Shown here: piece after piece, positions 1 to 13,800 of the stretch | How positions within the stretch are numbered: the first letter of the stretch is position 1 | Layout of the letters: every line of letters starts with the position of its first letter | Assembly: GCA_000611775.1 (NCBI GenBank) | Contig: KK106985.1 | Location: forward strand, 2,239,360-2,303,359 | Source: Umbilicaria muhlenbergii | Lineage: Eukaryota; Ascomycota; Lecanoromycetes; Umbilicariales; Umbilicariaceae | Length of the DNA stretch: 64,000 bases | Direction: 5' to 3' | Notes under the pieces: model-generated | Told to the model about the DNA's origin: nothing | Seen by the model: only the letters and a program-made list of their open reading frames with translations | Databases searched by the model: none | Position numbers and translations under genes: made by a program

Positions 1-593
1 TACAAATGTGAAAGGTTAACCTTTACAACATTTATGCAATTAAAACTAAAACACAGCTATTTTAAATTATATCTTTACAGATTACCTACATATGAAAACA
101 ATCAATGTTTTCAGTGTAAGGTAAAACAGTCATCAGAGCATTTACTGTTAAATTGCAGACAGTATAAACAAGAGCAGCAGGAGCTGAAACAGAAAATGTA
201 AAAAGCAGAATTCACACAATTAACATTACAGTCATTACTTTGTACAAAGGAAGGAATTAAAAATACTTTAGTATTTTTAAAACACACAAAAATAACTACA
301 TGAAAGTGACTTTTAGGGGGGGTTGAGGATGGAAATCAGGAAGTAAAGTGAAGAGATATTAAAAAAAATATTTAAAAATGTGCAATTCTGACATCAATAA
401 CAGTTGCAAAAGAAATTGACAAAATAAGTTAACTTGAGGTAATAAATACCTCACATATGTAGACTACACAGTGTCATAGTCTTAGACTGTATACACTTAA
501 TGAAGAAATAAAAAATCACATTCAGCATCAATGTCATAGTCTTAAACTGCATACACTTAATGAAGAAATAAAATAATCACATTCAACATTTAC
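1..593 (+). mobile_element. LINE (Tad1-type) 3' end fragment, copy 1
   Basis: This is the 3' terminal part of a non-LTR retrotransposon. It matches the last ~520 bp of the LINE ending near 20,890, including the zinc-knuckle segment read as CFQCKVKQSSEHLLLNC (about 102-152) that closes ORF2 in fungal Tad1-like LINEs. The window starts inside the element, so its 5' part lies to the left. Compared with the 20.4-20.9 kb copy, the coding part carries many C-to-T and G-to-A changes, with Trp codons turned into TGA. The tail is not a simple poly(A): it contains a ~60-bp duplication (see separate entry). Confidence 0.8.
473..593 (+). repeat. ~60-bp tandem duplication at LINE tail
   Basis: Two head-to-tail units (about 473-532 and 533-593) share the core GTCATAGTCTTA...CTTAATGAAGAAATAAAA followed by ATCACATTCARCAT. 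They differ by a few transitions. The single-copy form of the core is seen at the end of the LINE near 20,840-20,885. The duplication sits where a LINE 3' end meets the endonuclease portion of another LINE copy. Confidence 0.75.
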
Positions 594-1168
594 TAGCATT
601 ATTTCAACGTCAGAACTCAGATCATGAGTTATGACATTTATTGCAAAAGCAAATAAAGGAATAAAATGCACACTTAGATCAGATATTTTAAAAGATGCAG
701 ATGTACAAGCTGTATTTATTTTTGCATCAGATTTAAAAGAAATTTTACTGTTAAATGTATATAATGAAAGGTCTCTTCAGCCTGAATTAAATACATGAAT
801 GATAAAAAGAGTGTTAAGTCAAATAACTGCAACATCAAGAACTTTAATCTGTGAAGATTTTAATGCACATCATGCATGATGAAACTTCACAATCACAGAG
901 GCAAAAAATACAGAAAACTTACTACAATGACTGCAAATAAATCACTGTGATTTAGTCAATATATCAGACATTATGACATTCATTAAACATATTATAAATA
1001 AACAATATTCATCAGTTCTAGACTTAACATTTGCAACAAATCAATTAATATCAGAAATAATTGATTGACAAGTTAATGAAGAAGTTTATACTGATTCAGA
1101 TCATGAGATTATTCAGTTTTTAATAATTACTGAAAACCTTACATTAGTGAAAAGCTCATTCAATGCGT
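594..1168 (+). mobile_element. LINE endonuclease-domain fragment (interrupted at 1,168)
   Basis: Conceptual translation gives an AP-endonuclease-like domain of the LINE ORF2 type. DFNAHH is read at 856-873 and SDHEII at about 1,097-1,114; both are standard landmarks of this family. Trp codons expected after DFNAHH are TGA TGA, so the copy is dead. It is interrupted by a TIR element at 1,169-2,177 and resumes at 2,178. A more damaged copy of the same segment is at 31,831-31,955. The start of the endonuclease domain is missing. Confidence 0.75.
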
Positions 1169-2177
1169 CATCAGCAATTTAGCAAGTTAACTCTGAGTTA
1201 GTTTTTAGCACTTTGAGCGCTCTGAGCTTCTGATCTCATGTCTCAGCTAACAGCCGCTCTTAGCACTCACTGAGCGCTTTGAGCTCAACCTTAAATCTTG
1301 AGCAGAACATCAAAATTTTGTGATAAAAAAACAATTATTAAAACAATTGTTTAAACAAGTACACACACAGTGTTATAATAACAGTAAAACTTATAATAAG
1401 TAAACTTTTGCTAAAATTCACTTTTCTGCAATAAAAAATCATGATTTGTTGAGTCTGAAAGCACTGTATAAGTGTTGAGTTCTGAATATTTAAAGAACTT
1501 CAAGATTTTCATCACTTAAAAATTTACACACTTTAATAACTTTTGCAACTCAACAGATATGAAGAAACTTTCAATGCATAAATTATAAAAAACAGTATTA
1601 TCTATTAATGTTAAATTAAAAGTTTCTTCATAACTGCTGTTGTTGTTAAATTATATTTAATTCAAGTTTTCAATAGCGAAAAATCTTTCAAAAAAAGTCA
1701 CATACTTTGAATAACTATTGCGCTTCTATACTTATAATATAACTTTCAGGTTATAAGTTGTAGAGAATAAGCTGTTTAAGAGTTTTCTTATACAAAGTTT
1801 CTTTTTATGTGTTGTTGTTATTGAGTTATTCAAAAAGTTTTATTAATGTTAAATTAAAAGTTTCTTCATAACTGCTGTTGTTGTTAAGTTATATTTAATT
1901 CAAGTTTTCAATAGTGAAAAATCTTTCAAAAAAAGTCACATACTTTGAATAACTATTGCAAATTAAAACTTATAAAGAAATCTTTAGTTTGTAAAGTGTA
2001 CAAAATAAAGAGATTTAAAACTTTTCAATAAAAAGTTTTTTATTATTCATGAAGGTATAATAGTTATTTAAAGTGTAAGATTTGTATGAGCTCATTTACT
2101 GCTCAGAGAGTGCTCTGAGCGCATAAAGTATTATTAACTAAAATCTTATTTTTGAGCGGGCTGCCAAGTTGCAGATG
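1169..2177 (+). mobile_element. TIR element family A, copy 1 (non-autonomous, inside LINE)
   Basis: A ~1.0-kb element with short imperfect terminal inverted repeats: the left end reads CATCAGCAATTTAGCA and the reverse complement of the right end reads CATCTGCAACTTGGCA. The same sequence occurs inverted at 7,036-8,154 and 56,058-56,948. It holds no recognisable transposase and is probably non-autonomous or a relic. It splits a LINE ORF2: endonuclease coding lies to the left and post-endonuclease coding to the right. No clean target duplication is visible here. The TIR form could fit a hAT-like family, but this is unproven. Confidence 0.65.
1603..1959 (+). repeat. 119-bp internal direct duplication in TIR element copy 1
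   Basis: The segment 1,603-1,721 recurs at 1,841-1,959 with only about two differences, both transitions. A 119-bp spacer separates the two. The other copies of the family (7,036-8,154 and 56,058-56,948) have other internal arrangements, so the interior is rearranged between copies while the ends are conserved. Confidence 0.8.
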
Positions 2178-2480
2178 GCTGTTTAACATACAAAAAGTGA
2201 ATTGAAAGAACTTCACAAAGGAATTACAGCAAAATGCAAAAACAATAAGTTTAAATCAGTCATTAAAACAAATGACTGAAAACTTAAGAAATTTAATTGC
2301 ATAAACTGCAGAAAACAATATTTCTAGATGTAAATCATGCAATAAATTTAAAGTATGATGAACAGAAAACCTCATCAGGTTAAAAAAAGAAATGTCAACA
2401 ACAAGAAGACATTACAACAAGCAAGATTAATTTGAAAGACAGTGAATTAAATTCACAAAAAGTAGATCTAAGTACTTTCA
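2178..2480 (+). mobile_element. LINE ORF2 fragment continuing after the TIR insertion
   Basis: Reading resumes with a lysine-rich stretch typical of the linker between endonuclease and reverse transcriptase of Tad1-like LINEs. Readable pieces include KELHKGITAKCKNN and, with TGA in place of Trp, SCNKFKV**TENLIRL. It appears to be the right-hand side of the copy seen at 594-1,168. Coding character is lost after about 2,480. Confidence 0.6.
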
Positions 2481-5400
2481 AGTTAAAGTATTATTTAAGT
2501 TAGATCAGGTCAGGTCAATGATTAAGAATTTAATTTATAAGTTTAACTTCTTCATGAATCTGATATTCAATAATCAACTGAGTCAACCCTGAGGTACTCA
2601 CATGAACACTGAATTAATCATATATGATTAAAATTGCTTAATCATCATAACAGTAGTAAATTTAATATAAGTAATAACATCACTTTTTTTCTCATGTTAT
2701 CACAGCTTTGCATTATGTTGTTATTAAAAACAAGTATTGTGATAATTGAATACTTTTACATATTTGTAATTAAATTATTAATTCATAAAGACTGATATTA
2801 TACATTGTGAGCACTGTGCAAACACAGAGAAAAACATGATATGCTAAAAAAGTAATGCTCAAAGGTAATGTTTATCTAAAATTTGTGATGATTGTATACT
2901 TTTTTTAACTTTGCAAACTGTATTTATAACTGATCTCATAATGCAACCTGATGTTGATCTGCAGACAACAATACTGATTGACTGATGCTGATAATGATGC
3001 ATCACTTATATGTTAAATTCATAGATTGCTTGTCTTGACTGACTGCAGTTGATCTTCTCTGAGCTTCACTCATTCATGCTGAAGTGAGGAAGGTGATCAG
3101 GTCATTAAATGATAAAATCATGTTAAAATCATCTTACTCTCTGCTCTTCAACACATCTTCAATCATAATAAAGGTGTTTAAATCATCACTCTGCCTCATT
3201 TTCACCCTCATTTGATACATATCAGCAAGTTCATCTACTTTTATATCATTCAAATTATTCATGTTAAACTCATCATGATTATCACTGTTCATTGTCACTG
3301 TTTTACACTTAACAGAGGTAAGCTTCCTTTATTAAAGTGTCTTCATAAACTCATAAATCTTCTCATCATTTATTATAATTAACTCATTCAGAACAGAGGC
3401 TTCTTAAGTTCAAGTTTCAGAGATGCTGTTAAAAGCATGATAACAACAGTGATGTACACTAGCACTTAATTAAGTTTAGCATGCACTCAGCCTTTATATA
3501 AGTACAGTAGCTTCACTCATCACACAATGACTTTTTACAATTAATATCTTTGTCATCATATCTGCATGACTTGCTCTGCATAATCCTGATAGATGCTGAC
3601 TTCTTCATCACTGTATACAGCAAGAACATCTCTTGTCATTTGAGAGAAATCTTTGAGATCACTGTAGTTGACACTTCACATTTAATGATGTAATTAACTC
3701 AAGCCTCATATCAGCATTACCTTTGAGCATTACCTTTAATGAATTATTGACATAATTGACTGATGTGAAAAGATATTTAAAGATATCATTTTAAATATTT
3801 ATTCATTGTTGATCCTTCAGCTTTATTTATTTAATTAATATGTTAAAATTCATATTCTGTGATTGACCTGCAGCAGTAGTTGAGTTCATAGTCAGATTCT
3901 CATATTTCAAGTAATATAAATCATAGTAATTTTAAAACTGTTGATTTTATTTAATTTCTTAAGATTTTGTTACTTCCTTCCTCTATGATGCATTAATCAT
4001 AATTAAGCAGATATATGCATTAAAGTTATTTTATATTTAATCATCTTATATAACAGGTTTAAAACAGTTGTAAAATTATAAATTTATCATTAACTTGCCT
4101 GTGAACTTTTATAATAATCCCTCAACTTATTCTGACAGGCTTTCAGGGCAGTGATCAGTTCACATTTTCAGAGAGTAATTTTTAACTGCACTCAGCAACA
4201 GTGATCTGCAATGTGACTGATGAGTTGATTGTACACATATCAGATCTTATGTATTATAACTTTAATAATTTTCAAAAGTGCTGCAGTTCAGTCTTTAAAT
4301 GATTTTAATAATGTTAAAAAGTAACAGACCTGTTTTCATTTTGAATTAATAATTATAAGAACTCAGAGCTTTCTATCTTGTTCATTAAAGACAAAGTTGC
4401 ATAAAGCCTCTCATAAAACATAAGCTTAAAGAAGCATGTCATATGTGAAATTTTATTATATTTTAACATCCTGAATTATTTAAAGAGGTTTTTAATTTAA
4501 GTTGTTTACATAAACTTGCTGTTAAATATCTGCAAATCATTTAAATCTCTGTGAGGAAGAGTTGATTGCAATTGAGAGATATTAAATTTGTCACATGATG
4601 TTAACATTTAAGCATTATCAATGAGCATTATTATTTCACTTATCTTTTATATAATGTTAATCAAAGATATCTTCTCTTGAATTTTTATCAACTTGTTCAC
4701 ATTTTATATCTTTACATGATGATTGTTTCTGACATTCACATTAAGTGACCTCAGTAGAGCCTTAATAGCAAGAGTTAAAACATGTGTCATACATGATATT
4801 ATTGTTTTAGCATTGTTTCATTGAATATCATGATCATCACTCAAGACTGACTTCAAATGTGTGTGCATAATGATGTTATTAAAGATGTTATTTATAATGA
4901 TAATGAAGAGCTTGTTCTTGATTTTAAATGTTTTTCTAACATTAAGAATGTGATGTGTCAGAGTGACTTCAATATGTGACTCATTTACATACTCAAATCT
5001 CAATAAGGCCTCATTGTAGTTTTAGTTATTATCAATATAATAAGCAGTAACTGTCAAGAAGGATAAGTGATTATAAGATTAATAATTTAAAATTAATGAC
5101 ACTTTACTGTTTATCTGAGCAAGACTCTCTTGTACAGTGAGCATCACTTTTTGATATCAATCTGTGACAAAATTTCAGATTTTATTGCAGCAAGATATCT
5201 GAATGTCATCTTAAAGCATCATAAAAGTGATATGAAGCTGCTTATTCTTAATGAATCAGAAGAAGGTGTTCATAAATATAAATACATTAATGATTTGCTG
5301 TTTAAAGATTTTCTTCATGTATATAAAAATGTCAAGGTTGCGTACTGTTTATTTTTAAGAAATATCATAAGAGCATTAACTTTCAGCATTAGTACTGATA

Positions 5401-7035
5401 AGAAAGATAATACATAAAAAGAAATAAACTTACTGTTGATCATAACAGTTCATTCAATGTAAATTGTGAATACTTTCACTTAAATGATATCTTGCAGCAG
5501 TCTGAATGCAAATGCTTTTTTATAATATTGAAATCAGTGTTCTTCATATTTGAGTGACTGATGACAGCTTGACAAAGCTTGCATTATAAGTTTAACTTTT
5601 CACTTCACATGACTGTGACCTGCTCAAACAGGTTTCAGTAGTTGAAGGATTAAATAATGAATTTTTATTTAAAATTGCCTTTCAATTTGTCATGAGTGTA
5701 AAGATCATGTAGAGTTGACTTTCATCACTCATGAAAAAGTTTCACATATCACTTGTCACTTTTTCAGAAAACATGTGTCTTGAGAGTGTTGCATTGAAGT
5801 GCAATAAGTGATGATAAATCTCAAAAAACATGAAGTAAAATTTAAGCATCCTTAGATTCCTGAGAGGTTTATGATTATAAAAGAAAGATGAGAATTTTTT
5901 CTGCTTCTGAGAGAGAAAAGTCATTATCATATTGAGACATATTAATAGAAGTGTATGTGAAAATTGCAGTGATGAGTGATTTAAGAAAAGAGATATTATT
6001 GTGTAAAAAATAACTACACTTATATGCATATCAAAAGAGATGTTGAATAAATATGTTACACAGAAAACCCTCTTTACTCTTGAAAAATAATGCTGAAAAG
6101 TAATGATCAAGACACATACATAAAGCATATGTAACTCTGCAGTGTAATTGAACAGATATTAAATTGCATATATTTTGCATTAAAACATCTCTTTCCTCAT
6201 CAAAGATAATCATCATGTTACATGTAACCCTGCAGTATTAATATTCAATCATATTTATGATGCATGAAAAAGCCTGTTTGTGTCACAAAGATGATGATCA
6301 TCTTATAAATAATCTTGCAATGACTTATAACAGTCTGTTAAAAGATATTAGACTCATTCATTTTCAATTTATAAAATTAAGTAATTAAAAAGATGCTAAA
6401 AATCATGAAAATAAAAGAAGTTATAAAACAGCTGTGATTAAATAAAATTTAAGATTTCAACATGCTACTCACTTTAATAAGAATAATCATATGCTAGGAG
6501 GAACACACTCTTTTATTATAAATTCAAGATTTTAATTTCTGTGTCAAAGCATGATATTATGCATCAATGAAAGTGAGTAAATGATAATGTCAGTAGGTAA
6601 CACTTGAACTTATTGTATAAATGTGCAGTCAACAAAAAAAAATTAAACTTTAACTTTTTCTTTTGATGCAGATATTTTCTCATACTTTAATTTTAAACTC
6701 TTATCTTTTTTAATATTATTCATCACAAAGTTCTCCTCATTATACATTAACAAGTTCTTCATGAAAAGCTCATGATTTGTTATTAAATCATTTTTTAACA
6801 TTTTAATAATTTTCTTCTCAATCAGCACTTCCTCCTTCACTGATTCTTCAACTACATGAGTATTATTTTTAACCTTCAGATTGTCCTTCAACTCATTAAC
6901 ATCACATGCAATGTATACAGGAAAATGAAGATTTTTTTAAAAGTTTATAAACTTCTTTTCTGAGTTCTGTATTCATGTTAAAATCAAGCTCATCAGTATT
7001 ATTTTTAAGCATTACCTCAGAGCTGACTTGCTTCA
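2481..7035. other. 4.5 kb of unassigned AT-rich mutated DNA
   Basis: CpG is almost absent and TGA/TCA words are dense, as in the neighbouring mutated repeats. I recognise no transposon domain or LTR. Weak residual coding character is seen on the minus strand at about 3,310-3,060 and 7,030-6,643 (a charged 82-codon open stretch), and on the plus strand at 5,130-5,417 (95 codons, including LILNESEEG and STDKKDNT). These may be remains of one dead element or of a former gene region. I give no function. Confidence 0.5.
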
Positions 7036-8154
7036 CATTCACAATTTGGCAGCCCGCTCAAAAATAAGGTTTTAGTTAATAGTACTTTATGTGCTCAGAG
7101 CACTCTCTGAGCAGTAAATAAGCTCATACAAATCTTACACTTTAAATAACTATTATACCTTCATGAATAATAAAAAACTTTTTATTGAAAAGTTTTAAAT
7201 CTCTTTATTCTGTACACTTTACAAACTAAAGATTTCTTCATAAGTTTTAATTTGCAATAGTTATGAATTAAAAAACTTTTAACTAATTATAAATATATTA
7301 GCATATTGAATAACTATTGCGCTTTTATACTGATGATATAACTTTCAGTTTATAAGTTGTAGAGAATAAGCTGTTTAAGAGTTTTCTTATACAAAGTTTC
7401 TTTTTATGTGTTATTGTTGTTGAGTTATTCAAAAAGTCATTAAAAGTCTGTTTATTAATGTTGTAATTTTCGTCACTGAAAGTTTGAAATCAATGTAACT
7501 TTTAACAACAACAGTTATAAAAAAACTTTAAATTATAAAACTGTTTAATAGCTTCTTCTCTACAACTTATAAACTAAAAGTTATATCATAAGTATAAAAG
7601 CGCAATAGTTATTCAAAGTATGTGACTTTTTTTAAAAGATTTCTCGCTATTGAAAACTTGAATTAAATATAACTTAACAACAACAGCAGTTATAAAGAAA
7701 CTTTTAATTTAACATTAATAAAGAATACTATTTTTTATAATTTATGCATTGAAAGTTTCATCATATCTGTTGAGGTGCAAAAGTTATTAAAGTGTGTAAA
7801 TTTTCAAGTGATGAAAATCTTGAAGTTCTTTAAATATTCAGAACTCAACACTTATACAGTGCTTTCAGACTCAACAAATCATGATTTTTTATTGCAGAAA
7901 AGTGAATTTTAGCAAAAGTTTACTTATTATAAGTTTTACTGTTATTATAACACTGTGTGTGTACTTGTTTAAATAATTGTTTTAATAATTGTTTTTTTAT
8001 CACAAAATTTTGATGTTCTGCTCAAGATTTAAGGTTGAGCTCAAAGCACTCAAAAGGTGCTAAGAGCGGCTGTTAGCTGAGACATGAGATCAGAAGCTCA
8101 GAGCGTTCAAAGTGTTAAAAATTAACTCAGAGTTAACTTGCTAAATTGCTGATG
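7036..8154 (-). mobile_element. TIR element family A, copy 2 (inverted)
   Basis: Inverted relative to the copy at 1,169-2,177. Ends are CATTCACAATTTGGCAGC on the left and, reverse-complemented on the right, CATCAGCAATTTAGCA. The interior carries the same diagnostic blocks as copy 1, such as AGATCAGAAGCTCAGAGCG, GCTTTCAGACTCAACA and the CTTCTCTACAACTTATAA block, but it is rearranged and about 110 bp longer. No transposase is readable, and no clean target duplication is seen. Confidence 0.65.
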
Positions 8155-8252
8155 CAATAACTCATAATCAGCATAATATATCAGTCATTTAAGACACTGC
8201 ATAATTGAAATATTATGTTTAAAAATTATCTCTTCAATCTCCTCTGACATCT

Positions 8253-8479
8253 TGTCATGAGTTAATAACAATTCAAGACTCATGTAAAGTATATGCTTTA
8301 TAAATGACTTAACAGTGTTAATGAGTCACCTGAAAACTCTGCACTGCTCAATCTCACCTTCATTCCTTAGTTATTAGTTTATATAATTAGAATCATATAA
8401 TCTTTATACATTTATATCTCATGTTGTCACATACCCTGATTATACTTTCTTTTCTAGTAAAGGATGTTATAATTTAACA
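8253..8479 (+). repeat. 5' LTR of Gypsy B1
   Basis: Starts TGTCATGAGTTAAT and ends TATAATTTAACA (TG...CA). Nearly the same sequence recurs at 14,792-15,019 and 55,442-55,668, and reversed at 63,338-63,565 and, more diverged, near 49,905-50,085. The differences between copies are mostly transitions. Confidence 0.92.
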
Positions 8480-11400
8480 GTTTTAATAATTTTACCTTCA
8501 AAAGAGTGATGACCTAAGATAAGATGCAAACTTGAAATCAATTACATCAAACTTCTGAAGCAGAATAAGACATAATAATGAAGAATCAACAAAATGATCA
8601 TGAAACATCATTCATTTCCTCTGACATCAGTGAAGTGAACTTCATAAGTGAAGAATCCTCAGGTGAAATGATGTGCAACATTAATAATGAAATCATGCAA
8701 GCAAGATGACAGTGAAATGAACTTTTAAAATAACAAGAGCTGCAGCAGCTCTGAACAAAAGTTTTAACATTATAAGTTAACTTACTTAAAGACTCTGTCA
8801 CTCATGTTAATACCTCAGCTGAGAGATTCTTCAACTCAATGAATGCTGAGTCTGTAATAAGCAAGTGAAGCGCTGATGAAACACTGTTAATATGAAATAT
8901 ATAATCAAGAATTCAGGCAAAGGAGTTGCTGTTATATCATGACAAGAACATGAAGAAACACTTAAATTAAATGTAGAATATAAAAAATATTTTTCATTTT
9001 AACTCAGCTGATTTCCCTCATGAGGAAGATAAGATGATTTATATTATGCAATACTTAAAGAGTAAATCAAAGAAGGCATGACTGTAAAATGATGAGATTA
9101 AAAATTATTTCATCATTATCTGAGATAATTTTATGAAATTCCTGCTCAACATTATTGAGGACTCTGTGAATCATCAGTTTTACATCACTTAATTATATAA
9201 TGATGCTGTTCAACTACCTCATTAATCAGTTTAAGCTTTCAATAATTATTTAAACATCTTGAAAACTCAGTTACCTTCTTACAATAAAGAGCACATGAGG
9301 ACTCACTTCTTCATAAAATTAAAGCCTGAGATTTAAGCAGCCTTGATGAATTATCAGGACTTACTCACAACTTAAAAAAAAATCATCATTTTAATCATGC
9401 ATCTGAAGAATAACCTGCATTTAAGAGATGCTGTGAAATCAAAAATAAATGCTAATATAATAATTACCTTCAGTTGTAAACCTGAGCTGTCATTGAAGTC
9501 TGCTAAGAATAAGAATCACAAGCTTGATGAGAGCAAGAAGAAGAGCAAATGAGATAATAAATATAAAAGCAGACTGCTGAAGGCTCCTGAAACAAAAAAC
9601 TTGTCACACATGACTTGTTGAAATTGTAATCAGAAGAGACATTATTCCTTTGATTATTCACAATCTGTGAAGAACTCAGATTTAAATAAGATCTCAGTTG
9701 CAGCTGTTTCAACATCAAAAAATGAAAATACTTCAGTGAAGACTTTATATTGTTGAAGCACTGAACAAAAGTAATCTCAGAGCTCAGTTTAATTGTTGAT
9801 GAACAAGTTCTTCACAATGATGATGTCATACTTATGCAAGCCTTATTGAACACGGGAGCTGAAGTCAATGTGATTTCACAACATTTTGTTATTAAGCATT
9901 AATTGACTCATATAAAGGGTTTGTTACCTCAACTTTAATTCTTAAATGATCAGAAGACTTACTGCTTCAGTGTTTACTGTGTGCATTATCAGCTTATTGA
10001 CAGTTGAGGACAGTCTTGAGAATGTGAACATGTATTTTATACTTTAAATAAGTCAGGATCACTTCTTATCCTTAAACTTTTCATATTAAAGACTGAACAT
10101 GTGTGAATTGACTGCAGAATAAAGGCGTGACGCTTTAACATTAAGAAGTAATTTATTGAGTTACAGTCACTTGATGAATTCACAAGAGAGATTTAAAATT
10201 ACTCTGCTGTTTATGCTGTGATATGAGTCAGTCTGAGTGATGACGCTGCATCAAAGGTGCATATATAAAGCATTAATATAACACAAACTTTATCTGAGGA
10301 GTACATTAATTATGCATATGTGTTTTCAACAGAGAATGTTAATCTTCTTTCACCTCACAAGGTCAGTGATTATGCAATTAACTTAAATAATACAGATTCA
10401 CCTTATGATCTTTTATACAATCTCTTTAATATTAAGCTAGAGGTGCTACAAGAATACTTGAATGATATTTTAATAAAAAGTTGAATTCATCATTTCATGA
10501 GCTCTGCAGGAGCACTCATTTTTTTTGTTTTAAAAAAAGATGAAGAGCTGCACTTATGCATTGATTATTAAAAGTTAAATAAAATAATCATCAAGAACAG
10601 GCACCTGTTACTTTTTATAAATGAAACATTAAATTAGCTTAGTGAAGTCAAGTTATTTATGAAGTTAAATTTGAAGGATGCTTATCATTGTATTTGTATA
10701 AAAAATAATGATGAGTGAAAAACAGTGTTCTACATGCATTACAGTCACTTTAAGTATACAGTTATATCTTTCAGATTGATTAATACTTCAGTTATGTTTC
10801 AAGCTTACATTAATTAAGCATTAACAAAGCTTGTGAATATTTTTTGTGTTGTTTATTTAAATAACATCCTTATATACTCAGAATTATCAGTGGAACATTG
10901 AGAGCACATTAAGTAAGTGTTAAATAAACTTCACTGATTTCAACTTTACATGAACTTTAAGAAGTGTGAATTCTTCATTATCAAGGTGAAATTCCTAGAG
11001 TTTATTATCATCACTGACAGTGTAGTGATAAATTCATGATGAGTGAACATCATGAGAGATTGATCAGTATTAAAAACTTTTCAGGAAGTACAAGTCTTCC
11101 TGAGCTTTGTGAACTTTTATAAATGCTTTATTAAGTGTTATTTACAAGTCACAGCCCCCTTGACAACTCTTATAAAAGATAACAAGAATGAAAAAAAGTT
11201 TAAGTTTTTTAAATTCTCAAATGATGTGAAGAAGGTGTTTAACTGCCTTTATAAAACTTTTACAAAAGTGCTCATCCTGATTCACTTTGATTCAAAGTTA
11301 TGAATACAGGTGAAAATTAATGCATTAATAATTAAACTCATTAACATCCTGTCTCAACTATTGAATAACAGGAAGTGATATTCAATTATGTTTTAATTAA

Positions 11401-13679
11401 GAAAACTGTCTCCTTTCAAGATTTGATATAAAACTCATGATTAGGAGCTTCTTATCATTGTTATGATGTTTAAACATTAACATCATTACCTTGAAGGTAG
11501 TTGTCATATCATAAAGGTATTAATCAATTATAATAATTTATGAGGATTTATGAACATGAAGAAATTGAATGACAGGCAAGCATGATGAGCAATGAAGTTC
11601 ACTGCTTTTAATTTTAATATTCTGCATCAGTCTGAAAAGATTAATTCTGCTGATACATCATCAAGGTGATCAGATTATGAGAATATTAAAAAAATGAGTG
11701 AAATCATGAAGAAATTACTCTCAACACTTTAAAGGAAGTTAATCACTCTTGTAAATATATTCTCACTCAGATATACCTCTATTGTGAGGCAGTTACTCAC
11801 AGAGGCAGAGAGAATAATTAAGATTAAAAATTTCAAACTTCAAAAAGAATATTAAAAAAGTGACAGCAAAACATCTGCTCATGATAATTATAATATAATT
11901 GTGAAACAGCTTAACTCTGTCACTGAAACTGTTGATTGCAAACAATTCATTTCACATGTGATGATAAAAAATCTTGTTATTTATGAAACAGCTGATGAAA
12001 GCCTGAGTTTATTCTTGAGAGATTTAATTCAAACTCTACAAAATAATGATTCATTTGTAAAAGTGACATGCAACACTAATTGTACATCAGTGAAGTGCAA
12101 GGCTAAAGCTGAAAGTCTTTAAAAGTTTAACTTCAAAGGTCTTTTATTTCATGAGGAACAAATATACATTCTGAAAGAAAAATCAATAAAAGCAGAAATT
12201 TTAAAACATCATCATGATAATGTCTTGACAGAGCATTTCAGAGTAAAAAGAACTTTTGAATTAATTGATCATAAATATTATTAAATTGATATGAGTCAAG
12301 ATGTTAAAGATTATGTTGTGTCATGTGATATCTGTCAGAGGGTGAAAGTGCTTAAACATCATCTTTATAAAAAGCTACAGGTGTTGCCTCAGTCAGAAGT
12401 TTCATGACAGCAAGTCATGATGAATTTTATCATTAACTTGTTGTTAAGTAAATGCAAGAATTGCATTTATAATGTGATCTTAATGATTATGAATCAGTAT
12501 ATTCAAATCATGAAAATGATTACAGCAACAGAGTTGACTGACTTGTTTTATAAGAAAATAATATGTTGATTTAATGTATTGAAAGGGGCTGTCTTTAATC
12601 AGAAATCAGTTTTCACAAGTGCTTTTTGATCAGAAATGTGTTATTATTTAAGAATGAAATATTAATTAAACACTGCCTTTCACCTGCAGATGAATGAACA
12701 GACAGAACAGCAGAATCAGATGAATAAAATAACTGAATGAACTTTTTACCTCTGACAGAATTCACTTACAATAACAGAACACAAGCATCAATAAAGTGTA
12801 ACTCTTTTTATGTCATGTATGCATATTATCTGAAAGTGAGATTTGAAGTTGAGGATGACTTCAGGAAAGAAAAGGTACTCACAGTAAAAAATTAAGTGAA
12901 ATAATTTCATGACATACAGAAAGTGCTGTCACAATGATGAGAAAATATAATTAAATCTCAGATCAAATATTATGATGTTAAACATAAACTTAAGACTTAT
13001 AATGTGAGAGACTTGATAATGCTATTCATGAAGAACTTACAACAGAAGCATTTAAGCAGAAAATTATCTCACAAGTTTATTAAATCATTTAAAGTACAGG
13101 ATTTAGTTGAGAAACAGGCATATTAATTATCTTTATCATTAAACTACTGAATTCACAATGTCTTTCATGTATTCTACTTAAAGCTGTATGAGCACTGATA
13201 TGATGATGAGTTTACATCAACTTTGCAACCGTCAGAGTTGATTGATGATGAAGAGGAATATGAAGTTGAAGAGATTTTAAATCACTGAAAATACAGAAAT
13301 AAAATCCTGTACAAAGTGAGATAAAAGGGTTGATCAGAAGAATATGATTAATGAGTGTTAAAAAAGAATTTAAAAGATGTGCAAGAAATATAAGCAGCCT
13401 TTAATAATGAATTAAAAGAGTGCAGAAGAAAGTGATTAAGAAAAACTTAATTAATGTCATAAAAACACTTTTTCCTGATTTTCCTCAAGAGGTTTTACAG
13501 GTTTTATCAAGGCTTTATAGATGATTTATGATAAAAGTTAAGAGTGACAAGTTCATTAAAAAAGGTGAATCATCAGCAAAGTACAAGAGAAGCATAACAT
13601 TATTACTGCTGCAACAGCAGATTAAAGCAGGCTGAAAGAATTATTATATAAAATCAACAAAATGTCAACAAATCATTAT

Positions 13680-13800
13680 TTACTCATCTTCATCATTGTC
13701 ATCATCTTTTTCATCTTTTTCATTTTTCTTCAGCTCCTCTGACCCCTCTGACTCCTCAAAAGGAGAAAAATCCTCATCATCATCAACAAGAGCAGGCAGA
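13680..13800. repeat. TCATC-rich low-complexity block in Gypsy B1 3' region
   Basis: A run of TCATC/TTCATC words that would encode Ser-rich sequence on the plus strand or Asp/Glu-rich sequence on the minus strand. It lies downstream of the chromodomain and upstream of the 3' LTR, in a stretch without recognised domains. Confidence 0.5.
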
